This document shows, piece after piece, positions 45,682 through 57,345 of a DNA stretch of 64,000 nucleotides. Positions within the stretch are counted from its first letter, which is position 1. The number at the start of each line of letters is the position of its first letter. The stretch comes from Myrica gale (lineage: Eukaryota > Streptophyta > Magnoliopsida > Fagales > Myricaceae), in the NCBI GenBank assembly GCA_963930655.1, contig OZ005619.1, positions 372,001 to 436,000 of the forward strand, in the 5' to 3' direction. A program made the position numbers and the translations under genes. The notes beneath the pieces are model-generated. The model saw only the letters and a list, made by a program, of their open reading frames with translations. It was not told where the DNA came from and did no database searches.

Positions 45682-46975
45682 TTAAACATTTTTTAAATTT
45701 TTAAAGATTTTATGATTATTTAAAAATTATAAGTTTTAGAGTTCAAAAGTGACTCTATTACTAGAGCGAGTCTATAAATAGATTTACATACTGGTTTTAA
45801 TTTTTATACACCACACTTTTACGCCAACAATAGGAAAAACAAGGGTTTTCTTGCTTTCAACAATATAGACGAATTTTTCTTGAAGCAAATTCTTGTATTT
45901 CGAATTACTTGATATTTTATTGTATTCTTCTTACGAAAGATCAAACCATAGAGTGTCTAGATCTATTTCTTATTATTTCAATATTTTTGAAATAATTTTA
46001 ATGGATTTCTTAGAGTAATTGAAATTTGGGTTCAAGATTTGTTCATGAAAATTCAGGTTCTATATTTGAGTAGTAGATCGAATTATTTTTGTATAACTGA
46101 CCCTAGAAGTCTAAAAATTATGATTTTTAGATATTTGGTAATAGAAATCTATAGGAGGTTTGAGTTAAAGTTTCGTAATTTTTGGAGATGCATTTGTATG
46201 GTTTTGAAAATCCAGAATTTAGACTTAGAGAAATCGGAATTGCTGAGAAAGATCTTTAATATAAATTGAAGGTTTGAATCGGATGACATATCTAGTTAGG
46301 CTTAGATTTTCTTCATAAAATTTTATAAGTATTTTCATAACTCATATATAAATTTTTTGTATAAATTTGGGGATATTTGGATCTAAGAATAGATCTTTAT
46401 GAATTTCAGAAGTAATGAGTACCGAATTATTCAGGGTATAGTTTGACTCGGTGAACAGAGGTGAATGTTGATGTTATTGACTGAGTTTTACGAAGAATCT
46501 GGATATGAAATTTTACACGTGTATATTTAATATATTAGGAAAGAACATAGTTTAAATTAGAGATTTTAGGGAAACTCGAGATAGGTTATTTATATTTTAG
46601 AAATTGACCAGTGATTTTCGAATTTAATCTGGTTGGACAGATTTAGAGTTTCATTTGTATTTTCGTTTGAACGTATTATAATAAGTTAAATTTTGTATTG
46701 ATAAATTCTAGGGTATAAATATTATTTGTCTGTCCTTGTTTTGACTTACATATAATTGTTATAGAATATTTCTATGTGGTCCCTAGCTATTTTTTGGTGT
46801 CGGCCTTATTGCTTATTTACGATTGTTTTCTTCACTACCTTTACGGTAAGATAGCATAATAGCATTGGCAGGTCAATCAGGGTCGTTTAATGGGAAGACC
46901 AACACACAGCTGGTCTAAAAGAGTTTAAAAGGTTTTAAAGAAAATGAAAAAAAAAAAAGACAAAACAATATTAAT
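45682..46975. repeat. Dispersed repeat R1, copy 2 (longest)
   Basis: Fullest copy of the R1 family in the window (about 1.3 kb). It serves as the reference for the deletion in copy 1 and the MITE insertion in copy 3. It has the AGTCTATAAATAGATTTACA promoter-like stretch near 45768. No coding region. Confidence 0.75.
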
Positions 46976-47522
46976 ATCAACAAACCTCTTATGGAAAGAA
47001 GCAGTTTCAGGTCTTAATCAATATAATTAAGAATAATAAAGTAGGAGGAACGTTACACATTTGAAACGACGGAGACTCATAAAGCTAACACTAATAGCTC
47101 CGCTGAAAAGTTGATGGTAGGGGCGGTCCATATGTTTTCTTTTGGACAAAGCACTTATTAAAGGTCTTTTTTTTTCTTTATTAACTTTATATCACCGTCC
47201 ATCTTTACGATGAGGTTTTTTACCTCGTCTGGAACGCAATTTTTGCCAAACAAAGAGAGTCGTGCAGGAACTGTGAGTGAAGATGAAGAGAAAAATTTAA
47301 TGGCAGCCAGCTTTTCAGTAACCGTCTCTGATGAAAACTTTAATGGCAGCCAGTTTTCGCACCGGCTGTGGTTGCTAAAAAAAAAGGTCTGTTGTGTTAG
47401 GCGTTGTGTTAGGCAGGCGATATTTCTTGGACAAGGTGCATAGTAGTCTGGTAGACTTGCCAAGAGCAAGACGGGGGGGCAGTACTACAGAGATAACACT
47501 GAGAAAGCACAATATTCGACAG
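46976..47522. other. Repeat J relic and unassigned sequence
   Basis: 46976-47130 matches repeat J. Beyond it, ATGGCAGCCAG occurs twice 42 bp apart (47299, 47341) in an open but unrecognised frame. Confidence 0.4.
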
Positions 47523-47655
47523 CTTCACAAAGGCAGTGGAAAATGCAAGAAAGAAATCATCCAGATCAGTTGCAAAATGTTGCGCGATTGGAGCCGTTCG
47601 AGGATCCGACACCATCTCAGCATCAATTCTGATCAGTACCCCGCGTCTTCCCTGA
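47523..47655 (-). pseudogene. Class III peroxidase-like C-terminal fragment
   Basis: The minus frame reads GVLIRIDAEMVSDPRTAPIA, then ATDLDDFFLAFSTAFVKLSN. This resembles the C-terminal part of secretory plant peroxidases, where D..L..DPRT and FF..F..A..KLS recur. A frame break lies just upstream (GKTRG in another frame) and nothing else of the gene is seen. Assignment rests on this short match and is moderate. Confidence 0.5.
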
Positions 47656-48468
47656 CACGAAGGACCCACAACTCATATTCTCCTTTAGAACGTGACGATT
47701 TTGCATGAACTGGAAATGCACTTTTTGGTCGTCTCCCACTTTTCACAGCCTATTCCGGACATTTCACCAGGAAAAAAAAACACTGCTGAAAGTTTACCTG
47801 TTATTTTCAACGTAGATTTAGCAATTTGAAAGCTCAATCTTGAGAAAATAGCAGAAAAAGTGGAGCCTCGAGGATATCTGGAAGCTAACCCATTTCTTCT
47901 ATATGTCTGCACATAGTTAATCAAGTCATTAATTAAGCATTTTGTAATTTTAATTTTGCCGGAGCAAGTGCAAGACTGTGCACTTACATGAAGGAGGTAA
48001 ACCCACTATACTTGTTGGATTTTGAATCAGAATTGATGATCAGTGTGGAAAGTACAAAGAAGGGATAACCATTATACGTACCACTAGCCGACATAAATGT
48101 TCTGTTGGCAAAATCTCATTCTGGAAGGTACCACTGGCCGTATTAAGTTCTCATTAGTATGTGACCAGCTCCCACAGATTCATTGCTTATTGTTAAAAAT
48201 AAAAATCAAAAAAGGGTTCTATGCTTCTTAACTTTCATATGACGCACAAAAACGTAACAATAGAAGCACCCTGAATTTACGTCCCATAATATATTTGGAA
48301 TACTACTGCATCATGGGATCCAAAGTAGTAAATGATAGATAACCCATGTCTAGAGCCAACGCCTTACATTGGAGCAGCAACATAGAGTACGTAAAGACAT
48401 GCAAACTACGCAAAAGTCCATAGAACAATACCAAACAAAGGAGACTATCAGTCTTATGCAGTGTTGTG
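47656..48468. other. Intergenic, no gene recognised
   Basis: No gene or element with clear ends. Downstream flank of the Myb/SANT-like gene. Confidence 0.45.
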
Positions 48469-49542
48469 CTACAATAGGTCCCACCAAGTCCTACGCTGGC
48501 TCTCAGTCATCAATAGGAAGGCCTTTTGAGCATACTCATTTTGCAACTCCTTGCACCCCTTCAGAAAAATGTGCTCCTCGCCCTCACGCTGCATATCTTT
48601 CAGAATTTTCACGCAATGCGAGTATGGATCATCTAGGAACCCAACATTGAAGGAACTGGTCGGAACAAATACTGCAAGATGTTGCTTCTGTGTGCTCAGC
48701 CAATCTTCCATGATAGCATTCCGTCGATCAGCGATTCCTACAAGCTTTATCCATGCGGCATCATTTGCATCACTTGAGACATTGCCTTTAGAACGCTTAG
48801 AGCGTTGTATGCTTGAGGTGGAGTCACTCCCACGCTTGATGGATTGGGAGCGTGGGGAGATGTGGCATCATCACCCACTGGAGCTGCTTGCTCAGGCCGG
48901 ACACCCCCACTTATACCACTAATACCAATGCCCAGCATCTCTACCTCCAACTCCCGCTCGTCATCGGTGTCCGGTGGGCTCACCTTTGAACAGTGATGAT
49001 ATACTCCTTTTGCCATGTTGTTCTGGAATAGCTGCGATAGTAGGTAATAATTGGCCAATCCTTTGGTTCGAAAGGTTGCAGCTTCTGGATGGGTCTGTAC
49101 ATCAAAGAATACAGGGGTAGACAACATCATTTTATATTTATACCGACAATGTAACAGATTAAGTACATAAAACATTATAAATAGGCCTAAAACGTAGTGT
49201 CAAAATTAGGACTTATACATTTATGTACGCTTGCCATTGAGCTGCTGATGCATCCACTGTATTTTTCATCGGGTTCCATCCAAACCCCGGTTCATGGTGG
49301 ATAAGATCGTGAAAGATGCGATACTTCGTCTTCATCCGCTTTAGCTTTTCTTTGACTTGTTTTTTCGTCTTCTGGCAGTTGACACGTGAGTTGAAGTCTG
49401 CGGTTACTACTGGCCATACAGATTTGTGCACTTGCATATTGACAATGTTGCCCAAGTGGATTTGTTTCAACAGTGACTGAATAAGGGCCAACTCCATCTC
49501 ATCTGTCCAGTCAGATTCTTTCCCCATTTTCTTCACACTCAT
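48469..49542 (-). pseudogene. Myb/SANT-like domain protein with a frameshift
   Basis: Exon 1 (49542 to about 49222) encodes a trihelix-like Myb/SANT domain, starting WTDEMELALIQSLLKQ. Its donor is GTATAA. Exon 2 starts at THPEAATFRTKGLANYYLLS, about 49092. The usual layout of this plant family continues: a disordered middle, then SIQRSKRSKGNVSSDANDAA and a helical C-terminus ending WWDLL. The middle is out of frame with the C-terminus. The frame from exon 2 stops at 48747, while the correct C-terminal frame has stops just upstream of about 48870. A one-base loss near 48860-48870 explains this. The family includes host genes and domesticated Harbinger accessory proteins. Confidence 0.72.
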
Positions 49543-51889
49543 TGAAGGAACAATAGCTAATCAGTTATGGACATTAAAATACATGCAATACTACACAATA
49601 TCTAAATCTGATGGCACAAATAGATGCATTATTCACTTGTGTACTTGACACCCGCTTTCTCTTTACCCTAGAAAATTGGGAGACAAGTGGAGGAAATGCT
49701 ACTTGTGAACTACGCAGGTAGTATCTCTACATGTTAGCAATCACAATACACATTTGTTAGGAAAAATGCATACAATCTGCTCTACTCTGAAAATCCATTT
49801 TAGAGCAATCTATTAAACCAAATCTCCATCTATAACCGACATAGTCATCTACAAAGTTAGCAACATTTCAATCAACTTGCATTAAGATTAGAACATTCAA
49901 TCAACATACATCAAGGGTTGATCTTATTAGATGATGTTTATTTTGTTGGAAAAGAAATAATGCATTGAGGAAAGATGTAAACATGAGAAAAATACATGCT
50001 AACATACGGCAAAAAGTTGGAATAGCCAACAAAAAAGTTCTTAGACTAACTACTGATTATTTCAATTAGAAGAAACAAAAGAGGGGGGACACGGGAGTAC
50101 AGGATAAACTCACCCAGCAATCAAGACCAAATTTCAGTCTAGAATAAATAGAGCTCATAAATTACTTAACCTTTTTACAAATAATGCTTCAATGCCACAA
50201 AAAATAGTGAGAATGTGGTGTCAGACCGCATTTCATTTAACTTGGCTGAATTTTTCTACGTTAACAACAAGAATTAATTTTACATTACAGGGGATTTTGT
50301 ACACACAATGGTTATGGATCAGTGGACTCAAAGTATACTTATATGTCTAACTACAAAATCATCAAATGGATTTTGCAAATGCATGACTATCATAACAATG
50401 TGGATTTGGTCGAACATTTCAAGTCCAAACTCTAGAATAAAACAACAATAATACAACAATAATACAAATCAACGCACAGTATACTACGAATAAGAAAAGT
50501 GACCTTGGAGCATGCACGAGTTAACGGAGCCGTGGTGGAGGGAGGAGTTGGAAGCCTCTGCCTTGCTCGCCTTGGCAATGATGGGAGTGGATCGGGCGTT
50601 CTGGGTAAGAGAGCAACAGCGATCCTCGGGGTGGTCAGTGAACTCCCACTGGAGGAGCAGCAAGTGGCATGGATCGTGTGGGGACTTTCTCCCTTTGGGC
50701 ATTTTAGCAACTGGGTCTGGGTCGACAGCTTCCATATTTAACATGGGTAGCTTGTTCAGAGCCGAATTTAAACAAATGACGCCCTTAGATGAGAATAGAT
50801 GAGAATCGTGGCAGATGTGAGCACCGTTGGATGATGGACCATGCAGCCAAATAGGAAGGATTGCTAGAGGATTGGCGTCAATTAATACTTCATTAATAAC
50901 CACCTACCTGTGTCACACCATGAGCAACTCCATCAGTGAAAACATCAAATTCGTATCTTCATTAATAATGAGAGGTATGAAGATTGGAGAATGGCGGTGA
51001 GAATTAAATGGGATGAACAGAGTGAAGCCAGAAAATTGGATACTACTTTGGCAGTTGTGATTTGGGGGTGATGTGCATTTATTTAGGCGAAATGGAAAGT
51101 GAAGGAAGAAGCTCTGATTTGGGGGTGATGTGCATTTATTTAGGCAAGATGGAAAGTGAAGGAGAAGCTCTTGCGTCTCTGGCCAGGGAGTCGTAGTGGA
51201 GAGAATTAGGAGGGTGGGTAGCAAGTCTAATTTCGTCTTTTTGCAACTGCACTTTGACCACAGCAACGAATTGGAAGGTAGCACGTGGAGTTTAAGACGT
51301 GGTCGATAACGAGTTTCAAAGCAAAGATCTTCCCAAACACTGTTTTTGTAATTGGTTCTCAAGCCACGTATCAAGGCCACAAACTTGAGACCAGACCAGA
51401 ATCCAAACAAGGCCTTTAGGACAAATTGACCTCAATAATGCTTCAAAGCTGGGTTCTTTGATGCTGGTCACCTTCTTGTTCGTACAGGCAATTTAGGATG
51501 TTGAAACAATGAGTAGTAATTCCTAGTGTATGTGCGCCTGCAAAGTTCAGAATCATTTCAAAGTACAACTACCGTTCTGATCAGATCCATGATTATTCAA
51601 GCAGAAGCTCGTAGCGGAACTTAAATCCCAGAGTCGCACTATTTATAAGCAGAGAAGCACCACAGAAACACCAACTGGAGTAGATCATAAAAGGTCTTTT
51701 AATTAATTGTACGTCCTATATCATTAATTAATACTTTTAAGTACTTGGAGGACTAATGAAATATGATAATTTACCATGTTGTAATATTAATTAAGATATA
51801 TCTCAATAGTGAGAACGATGGCAACCAGAGAAGAGAAGGGGAGATAGAGTAAATTCTCCTTGGTCTTGGTAGGTAAAGTTTTGGGAACA
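49543..51889. other. Intergenic, no gene recognised
   Basis: Frames to 165 codons exist on the minus strand (50.48-50.90 and 50.91-51.41 kb), but their composition is irregular and nothing matches a known family. They might be untranslated leader or promoter of the Myb/SANT gene. Confidence 0.45.
51059..51172. repeat. Two-copy tandem repeat, 57-bp unit
   Basis: GATTTGGGGGTGATGTGCAT begins both units (51059 and 51116). They differ by three or four bases and one indel. Confidence 0.85.
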
Positions 51890-52030
51890 GATGAAATAGA
51901 AACAGCTAGCGAGTAGGGGAAAAAAGGGAAAAAGATATTAAAGAGTGGTTGGGGTTGAATGCTGGGGTGAGGTGGCGGTGGGCCGGTGAGGTGGTGGGTG
52001 ACATTAATGAAAGAGGAGGATATTTTGATT
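51890..52030. repeat. Duplicated block H, copy 2
   Basis: Matches 26860-27000 with a shorter GGGGTT run. Both end at GAGGAGGATATTTTGA, where the copies diverge. Confidence 0.8.
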
Positions 52031-52139
52031 CTTGCGTATCAGGCGAATGAATGTTTTGCCTTCTATTTTTAGAATTTGGATCCGGGTGAGCTGTGACATC
52101 ATAGTTGGACAGAGGCTGTGTTTGCTAACAAAATTTCAC

Positions 52140-52204
52140 AGGTCACAATCACATGTTCTACTTTCACATGTAGGTACGAGGTCACAATCACATGTTCTAC
52201 TTTC
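52140..52204. repeat. Tandem repeat, 39-bp unit
   Basis: AGGTCACAATCACATGTTCT starts at 52140 and again at 52179. The second unit's start, TGTAGGTACGAGGTCACAAT, is shared with 28024 in repeat R1 flank. Confidence 0.8.
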
Positions 52205-53186
52205 TAAAGACGGGGCGGTCATTGTCGGTCCAACCCCATTCCAACCGAAATCAATGCGCAAATTTTCACTCTTTGGTCATCACTTTCATTTCGTCATATT
52301 AAAGACCAAATTTGTTGTGGGTCACGTAGGAAAAGAAATGAGACTGATCAGTTTTTTATTTTTCTTTATGACGTATCAAGGGCTTACGTAGAAAACATGT
52401 GGCATTGAGGGCTTACGCAGAGTAAGTTCTGGCGATGGAGTTAACGGAATGTGGTGAGGGATGTCGTCAAACGAGTTAGCAGATATAGAGACTGATTTTA
52501 TGATTTTGATAATGTGGAGACTAAATTGATTTTTTTTTTTTGCATATTACAGTAATCAATTTGACATAAGATCCCAAAGAAAGAAAAAATGTTTTTTTTC
52601 ATTTAAGGTGCTCGTTGCATGGGTGTGCTTCAAAAAGCCTTCTAGCATGGCATGAAACTTTGGCATCTGTGTTCAAAATTTTGTTGGCACATACATACAT
52701 TGCAGCTTACATCATGGTGACCGAATATAAAATCTGGATTTGACCAAGTCCCAGTACCAAAGTTGGAAATGGTGATAGATCTCTCAAATAGTGCCTAATA
52801 TCTTTTTTGCATTTATCTGTTTCTCGTTTCATATAAAGGCTACTGGGTTTTATTTATACGTCTCGTAAGGATTAGGTCTAAAATATGATGTTCGCAAAGC
52901 AACACAAGCCCTCATGCCCTAATCTGGACCAACCAAGCACATGCAGGGCTTAAGTTTTTGTTTCCATGAAATTGGGAAATTTCTATATTTTATTAAATTG
53001 ACATTTATTATGCTCAGGGAGAAATAAACTTTAATTAGTGACCTCGATCAATAGATATTATCCCTGCTTTTTATAAGTCTCTATATACATGGAGGATTGG
53101 TCTTGGTCTCTCTCATTTTTTTTTTATTGGAAACATGATAGATAATGGGGGAGAAGCTGTACCCCAACCTAAACTAATAAAGGGGA
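52205..53186. other. Intergenic with block G (52783-52870)
   Basis: 52783-52870 matches 59541-59620 (CTAATATCTTTTTTGC onward). Otherwise no gene; T-rich runs. Confidence 0.5.
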
Positions 53187-53686
53187 AAATGTGGTCCTGA
53201 GCATTGATTCTGACAAGACTGATGAAGTTAAGCTGCAAAATGCAGTAAAGAATGTTGTGAACCATTTGATGCCGTTTGATGCAACTCTGGCTGAATATAC
53301 TAGCTACGCGGACACTTCAACAATTCCAGGCCACTGTGCTATTCTGGGAGCTTAGCCTCAACGGGTCAACCCCGATTCCACCGAGTGTTTGAGGACTGCT
53401 GCTTTACCATTGAAGAATCCCTCAACAGCGTGTACCGCCAAGGTCGTGTCTCGGATAAATCAATTGGCCCCCTAGAAATCAAGATTGTTGAGCCTGGGAC
53501 CTTCGATACGTTCATGGACTTCGCCAATAGCTTAGGGGCGTCCATTAACCAATACAAGGCTCCGAGGTGTGTGAAATATGCACCCATTGTTGAGCTGATG
53601 AAGTCGAGGGTTGTGTCAAGCTACTTAAGAACCAAATGTCCCAAATGGGTTCCTCTCCACAAGCAATGGAACAATCAGGACTGAAA
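53187..53686 (+). pseudogene. GH3-X fragment, left arm of the palindrome
   Basis: Sense-strand GH3 paralogue X from [19 protein letters not shown] through [20 protein letters not shown] to the natural C-terminus KQWNNQD and stop. A 2-bp loss in the [10 protein letters not shown] region (near 53333) breaks the frame. The same loss is present in the right arm. The arm matches the reverse complement of 53727-54230 with about ten differences by eye. Confidence 0.88.
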
Positions 53687-54230
53687 AGACAGAGAAAAGA
53701 GCAAAAGATAAAAATATGGGCTTCACTTTCAGTCCTGATTGTTCCATTGCTTGTGGCCAGGAACCCATTTGGGACATTTGGTACTTAAGTAGCTTGACAC
53801 AACCCTCGAGTTCATCAGCTCAACAATGGGTGCATATTTCACACGCCTCGGAGCCTTGTACTGGTTAATGGACGCCCCTAAGCTATTGGCGAAGTCCATG
53901 AATGTATCGAAGGTCCCAGGCTCAACAATCTTGATTTCTAGGGGGCCAATTGATTTATCCGAGACACGAGCTTGGCGGTGCACGCTGTTGAGGGATTCTT
54001 CAATGGTAAAGCAGCAGTCCTCAAACACTCAGGGTGGAATCGGGGTTGACCCGTTGAGGCTAAGCTCCCAGAATAGCACAGTGGCCTGGAATTGTTGAAG
54101 TGTCCGCGTACCTAGTATATTCAGCCAGAGTTGCATCAAACGGCATCAAATGGTTCACAGCATTCTTTACTGCATTTTGCAGCTTAACTTCATCAGTCTT
54201 ATCAGAATCAATGCTCAGGACCACATTTTT
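53187..54230. repeat. Long palindrome made of GH3 exon sequence
   Basis: Arms 53187-53686 and 53727-54230 (about 500 bp) around a 40-nt purine-rich loop (AGACAGAGAAAAGAGC...). Arm identity is about 98% by eye. Transcription in either direction would give a long fold-back RNA. Confidence 0.92.
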
Positions 54231-54773
54231 TCGCCATATGAAATTGAACTGTGGGGCCTGGTTCTTGAATCCAGCCACTCGGAGCACATCTCCAACTCTG
54301 TAGCGATAAAGGCCTACAATATCAAAAGCATGTTAAGCACAACCAAGTTCCCATATGATTTGTACTTATAAGCTTAAATGGCTAGCGAGTTCTAAAAGGA
54401 AATAAAGGACCTTACCAGATCCACCAATTCTTTCTGTCCTTTTTCGCTGAGAGATTTGGGAACGGAGGGGGAGTGAGCGACGCCATTGTTTCTGTGTACA
54501 GGAAGGAATTCGTAATAGCACATGGTCGGAATGAGGGTGTATGACACTTCACTAGGCTTACAAAGAGGATTAAGGTTGACACCAATGTAGCATTCAGAGG
54601 ATGCATACAGGGTGGACACAAGTGGGAGGCCATTGCTATAGTAATCAAGAGTTGGAATGTACTGTGACATGCTTCCAGTCACAATAACATCCACATACTT
54701 GGTATTGGGCCACAACCTGGTTATAATTCCTTTCCATGAATCTCTGCTACACTCGACCTCAATGAGAAATTGA
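53727..54773 (-). pseudogene. GH3-X fragment, right arm and upstream exon
   Basis: Minus-strand GH3-X. Exon 54415-54773 encodes [60 protein letters not shown] and KELVDL, then an intron to 54302. The last exon reads [19 protein letters not shown] through to HKQWNNQD. A 52-bp deletion at the exon end (between ACCAG repeats at 54415) removes the [19 protein letters not shown] segment. The shared 2-bp loss lies near 54080. The 5' end breaks at 54773 in a short inverted repeat. Two disabling lesions make it a pseudogene. Confidence 0.88.
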
Positions 54774-55214
54774 GGTTAATAAATAGTCACAAGAATGGAG
54801 GGTGTTTTCGTAACTACACTAAACTTGTGAATAACCTTAGCTTAGAATCTACTTTAACGAAAAAGACAGCTTCTGATTACCAAAGCAAGCAAATTAAGCA
54901 AAAAAAATAAGGAAAGAAGCTGTACTGACTACTTACTATTCACGAAAAGCAGTAGGAAAGAAATTGTTGAGAATGAAAAGGATGCGTCATTTTTTCTCCT
55001 ATACATGTGTGGAAGCATTTGTTTATGGAAGGAAGCCAACCAGTCTTCCTTTCCTTTCCTTTGACCAATGGGAACGCAGATACAAACTCAATAGAATATG
55101 ACCCACATGACAAGACGTGTGGCATTGATGAGTCATTTAAGTTGTCCATGAGCAGAATGCTCATCCCTACCGATTAGTTCGTTCAGAAGGCGAGGCCTCT
55201 AGATCGCATTTAAA
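54774..55214. other. Intergenic, no gene recognised
   Basis: No gene or defined element between the GH3 remnant and block E. Confidence 0.45.
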
Positions 55215-56605
55215 TGACTTTTTGGAAGCATGCAAAAGACCTAAAGTCTTGGCCTTTCCTTTCGCAGTATATACAGGGAGGTGGGTTTAAAGACAGAAAG
55301 GAAAGAAAAAGCTCCTAAGCATATTGAATTACTTATTCCATGGCCTTACTACAAGGAGCCTTCCGCCCTGCCTCTTCTTGTTCCTCTCCCTCTTCTTCCT
55401 CCTCTCCCACTTTTCCGCAACCCACCATAACTACTACCGAGTTACGGTAAGACTAATCTATCACTATGGAGACCAGTTCAGTGCCTTTTCTATAAAAGGA
55501 AGCGCGAGCAACATAGAAGTTCACGCTTCATGGATCTTTATGTGGACCCTTGGAAATTATTTCAGTTCTGGGCCCCTTGAAATTATTTCACGCTGAATTG
55601 AAAGGACGAAAAGGGGCATTAATCAATAATTAGTTAGTTCACAAGTCGTTGGAGGTTGTTTTCGTAACTACACGAAACTACGTACCTTAAAAGTGTGACT
55701 CGAGTCTCGACCACTACTGCACAATGATGGAATTAAGTCACTCGCAGAAAAAGAATCTCGCAGTCACACGTGATATAAACGTGCTGAATTGCAATTCGCT
55801 TATCCCTGAAAACAGTTACGTGCCACAAGTTTATAAAAGACGATCTGGACAAGCAGTACTGTTGGTGTTACCAAAGGTTTTGAGAGGAGAGAGTTTCAAT
55901 TGACTGGGTTTTCATTTGGTGGGTTTCTGAAGCATATTTTACATATGCGTTGTTAGGAAGAGCAAAAGCAAGAAAACCAGTGGCCTAATCGGCCAGCGTA
56001 CGTACTTCGTGCCAATGCTTTGGCATTTCCCGAAGAGGTGGCTGAGTCAGAGTGTTATTACCTTGGCTTAAACTAAGACCGACGCTAATTTTCGTTCTGG
56101 GACTCAGAGATTGACCCTAAATAATATTGTACCACTCCCCATAAAAAGAGACTTCGGCAACCATTAATATCTTCCTTCCAACTTTGGGATATTTACCTAA
56201 ACCTTGCCTTCTCGATCGTCAGATAAACAACCAAGAAAAGCGTTGTGATGAGCTGTGGTCACAGAGTCCTTCCAATATTTTCCCTTGAATAAAAAAGGTG
56301 AGCTCGATTATGGAATGTGACTGAGACCGGACACGTCAAGCAGAGGCCAAGCTCATCAAAATATTTCCCTTATGGTGTTTTCGTGAACAGAACGATCAAT
56401 TCATGTCCCATGCCTGATTTTAGCTATGCAGTAATGCTTGGGCTGTCCATATGTACAACGTCTTCTTCACTATGGAATTGTCAAAGAATACCCTCAGCTT
56501 TTTGAACCTCCATTACTCCATACACTCTGCACATGTAGTGTCTTTCTATTCATGTCACTCACTTTTGCCAAACTGCTTCTTCAAACACCTATTCTCTCCC
56601 TGCCA
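55215..56605. repeat. Duplicated block E, copy 2 (empty site, intact donor)
   Basis: Matches 42318-43955 without the fold-back insertion. ATG at 55340 starts MALLQGAFRPASSCSSPSS, ending ITTTEL before the GTAAGA donor at about 55447. AGTATATACAG upstream (55266) is a possible TATA box. It looks like a promoter plus first exon of a plastid-targeted protein; the rest of that gene is not in the window. Confidence 0.8.
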
Positions 56606-56948
56606 CCCTCTCTCTTAAAAGCTTTGAATCGCTAACTTGGGTGCCAAATGACTGTGCAAATCACTTAGGCTTTGAGGTGTGACAAAGTAAAAGGTAGGTT
56701 CCTATAAACTTCCTAATTTTTCTGCTTTATGCAAATTATAGCAAAAACATCATAGAGGACTTTTGAATGTGATGGCAAAATCAATGGTCTTTGGAAATTG
56801 GAACTACAAAATCATGTTTTTTTTTTCCATTCCTTAAAAGTAAGATCGGCCTAACATTGCTATCTTTGAGGGCGGTGCCCTGTTTCCCGGTTCCTTCTCG
56901 ACATCTCATCCAGGGATTAATACGTGACGAATATGAAGAAATGTCTGT
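56606..56948. other. Intergenic, no gene recognised
   Basis: Unique sequence joining duplicated blocks E and B. No gene. Confidence 0.45.
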
Positions 56949-57345
56949 GGACCGATGTAACCTTGTGATGTAAACATGCATGTGAATATTTCCTACCTTC
57001 TTTATAATATTTAGCTTTTCTTGATCTTCTTCTAAAACTTTATAAGATTTACTTTAATATATATAATTAAAGCCCTGCATTTTAGATATTCTAACTCAAC
57101 AGCTTTGTCTTTTTTTTTTGGATAATTCAATTACTCTATAGATAATAATTCAACCAAATTCAATTAAGCTACATAACATTGCCACCAGCAAATTCCCATT
57201 TGGCTTAGTCAGACACATATCCAACACTTTTGGTACATACCCCATTGATTAACCCTCTTCCAGCATTGAACAGTAATTCACGATCGAAGTATAATTATTT
57301 AATTACTTAACAACTGACAACTGAAAATATAGGATAAAATATGCA
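56949..57345. repeat. Duplicated block B, copy 2
   Basis: Copy of the intergenic region 10222-10650, starting at GTGGACCGATGTAACC and ending GGATAAAATATG. Confidence 0.85.

Noticed and set aside
47158..47469. Frames on both strands near repeated ATGGCAGCCAG phrases
   Set aside because: Neither frame matches a family; the repeats are only two short copies.
50432..51410. Two minus-strand frames of 139-165 codons
   Set aside because: No recognisable motif, irregular composition and no counterpart elsewhere. They might be leader sequence of the Myb/SANT gene, but a protein is not supported.
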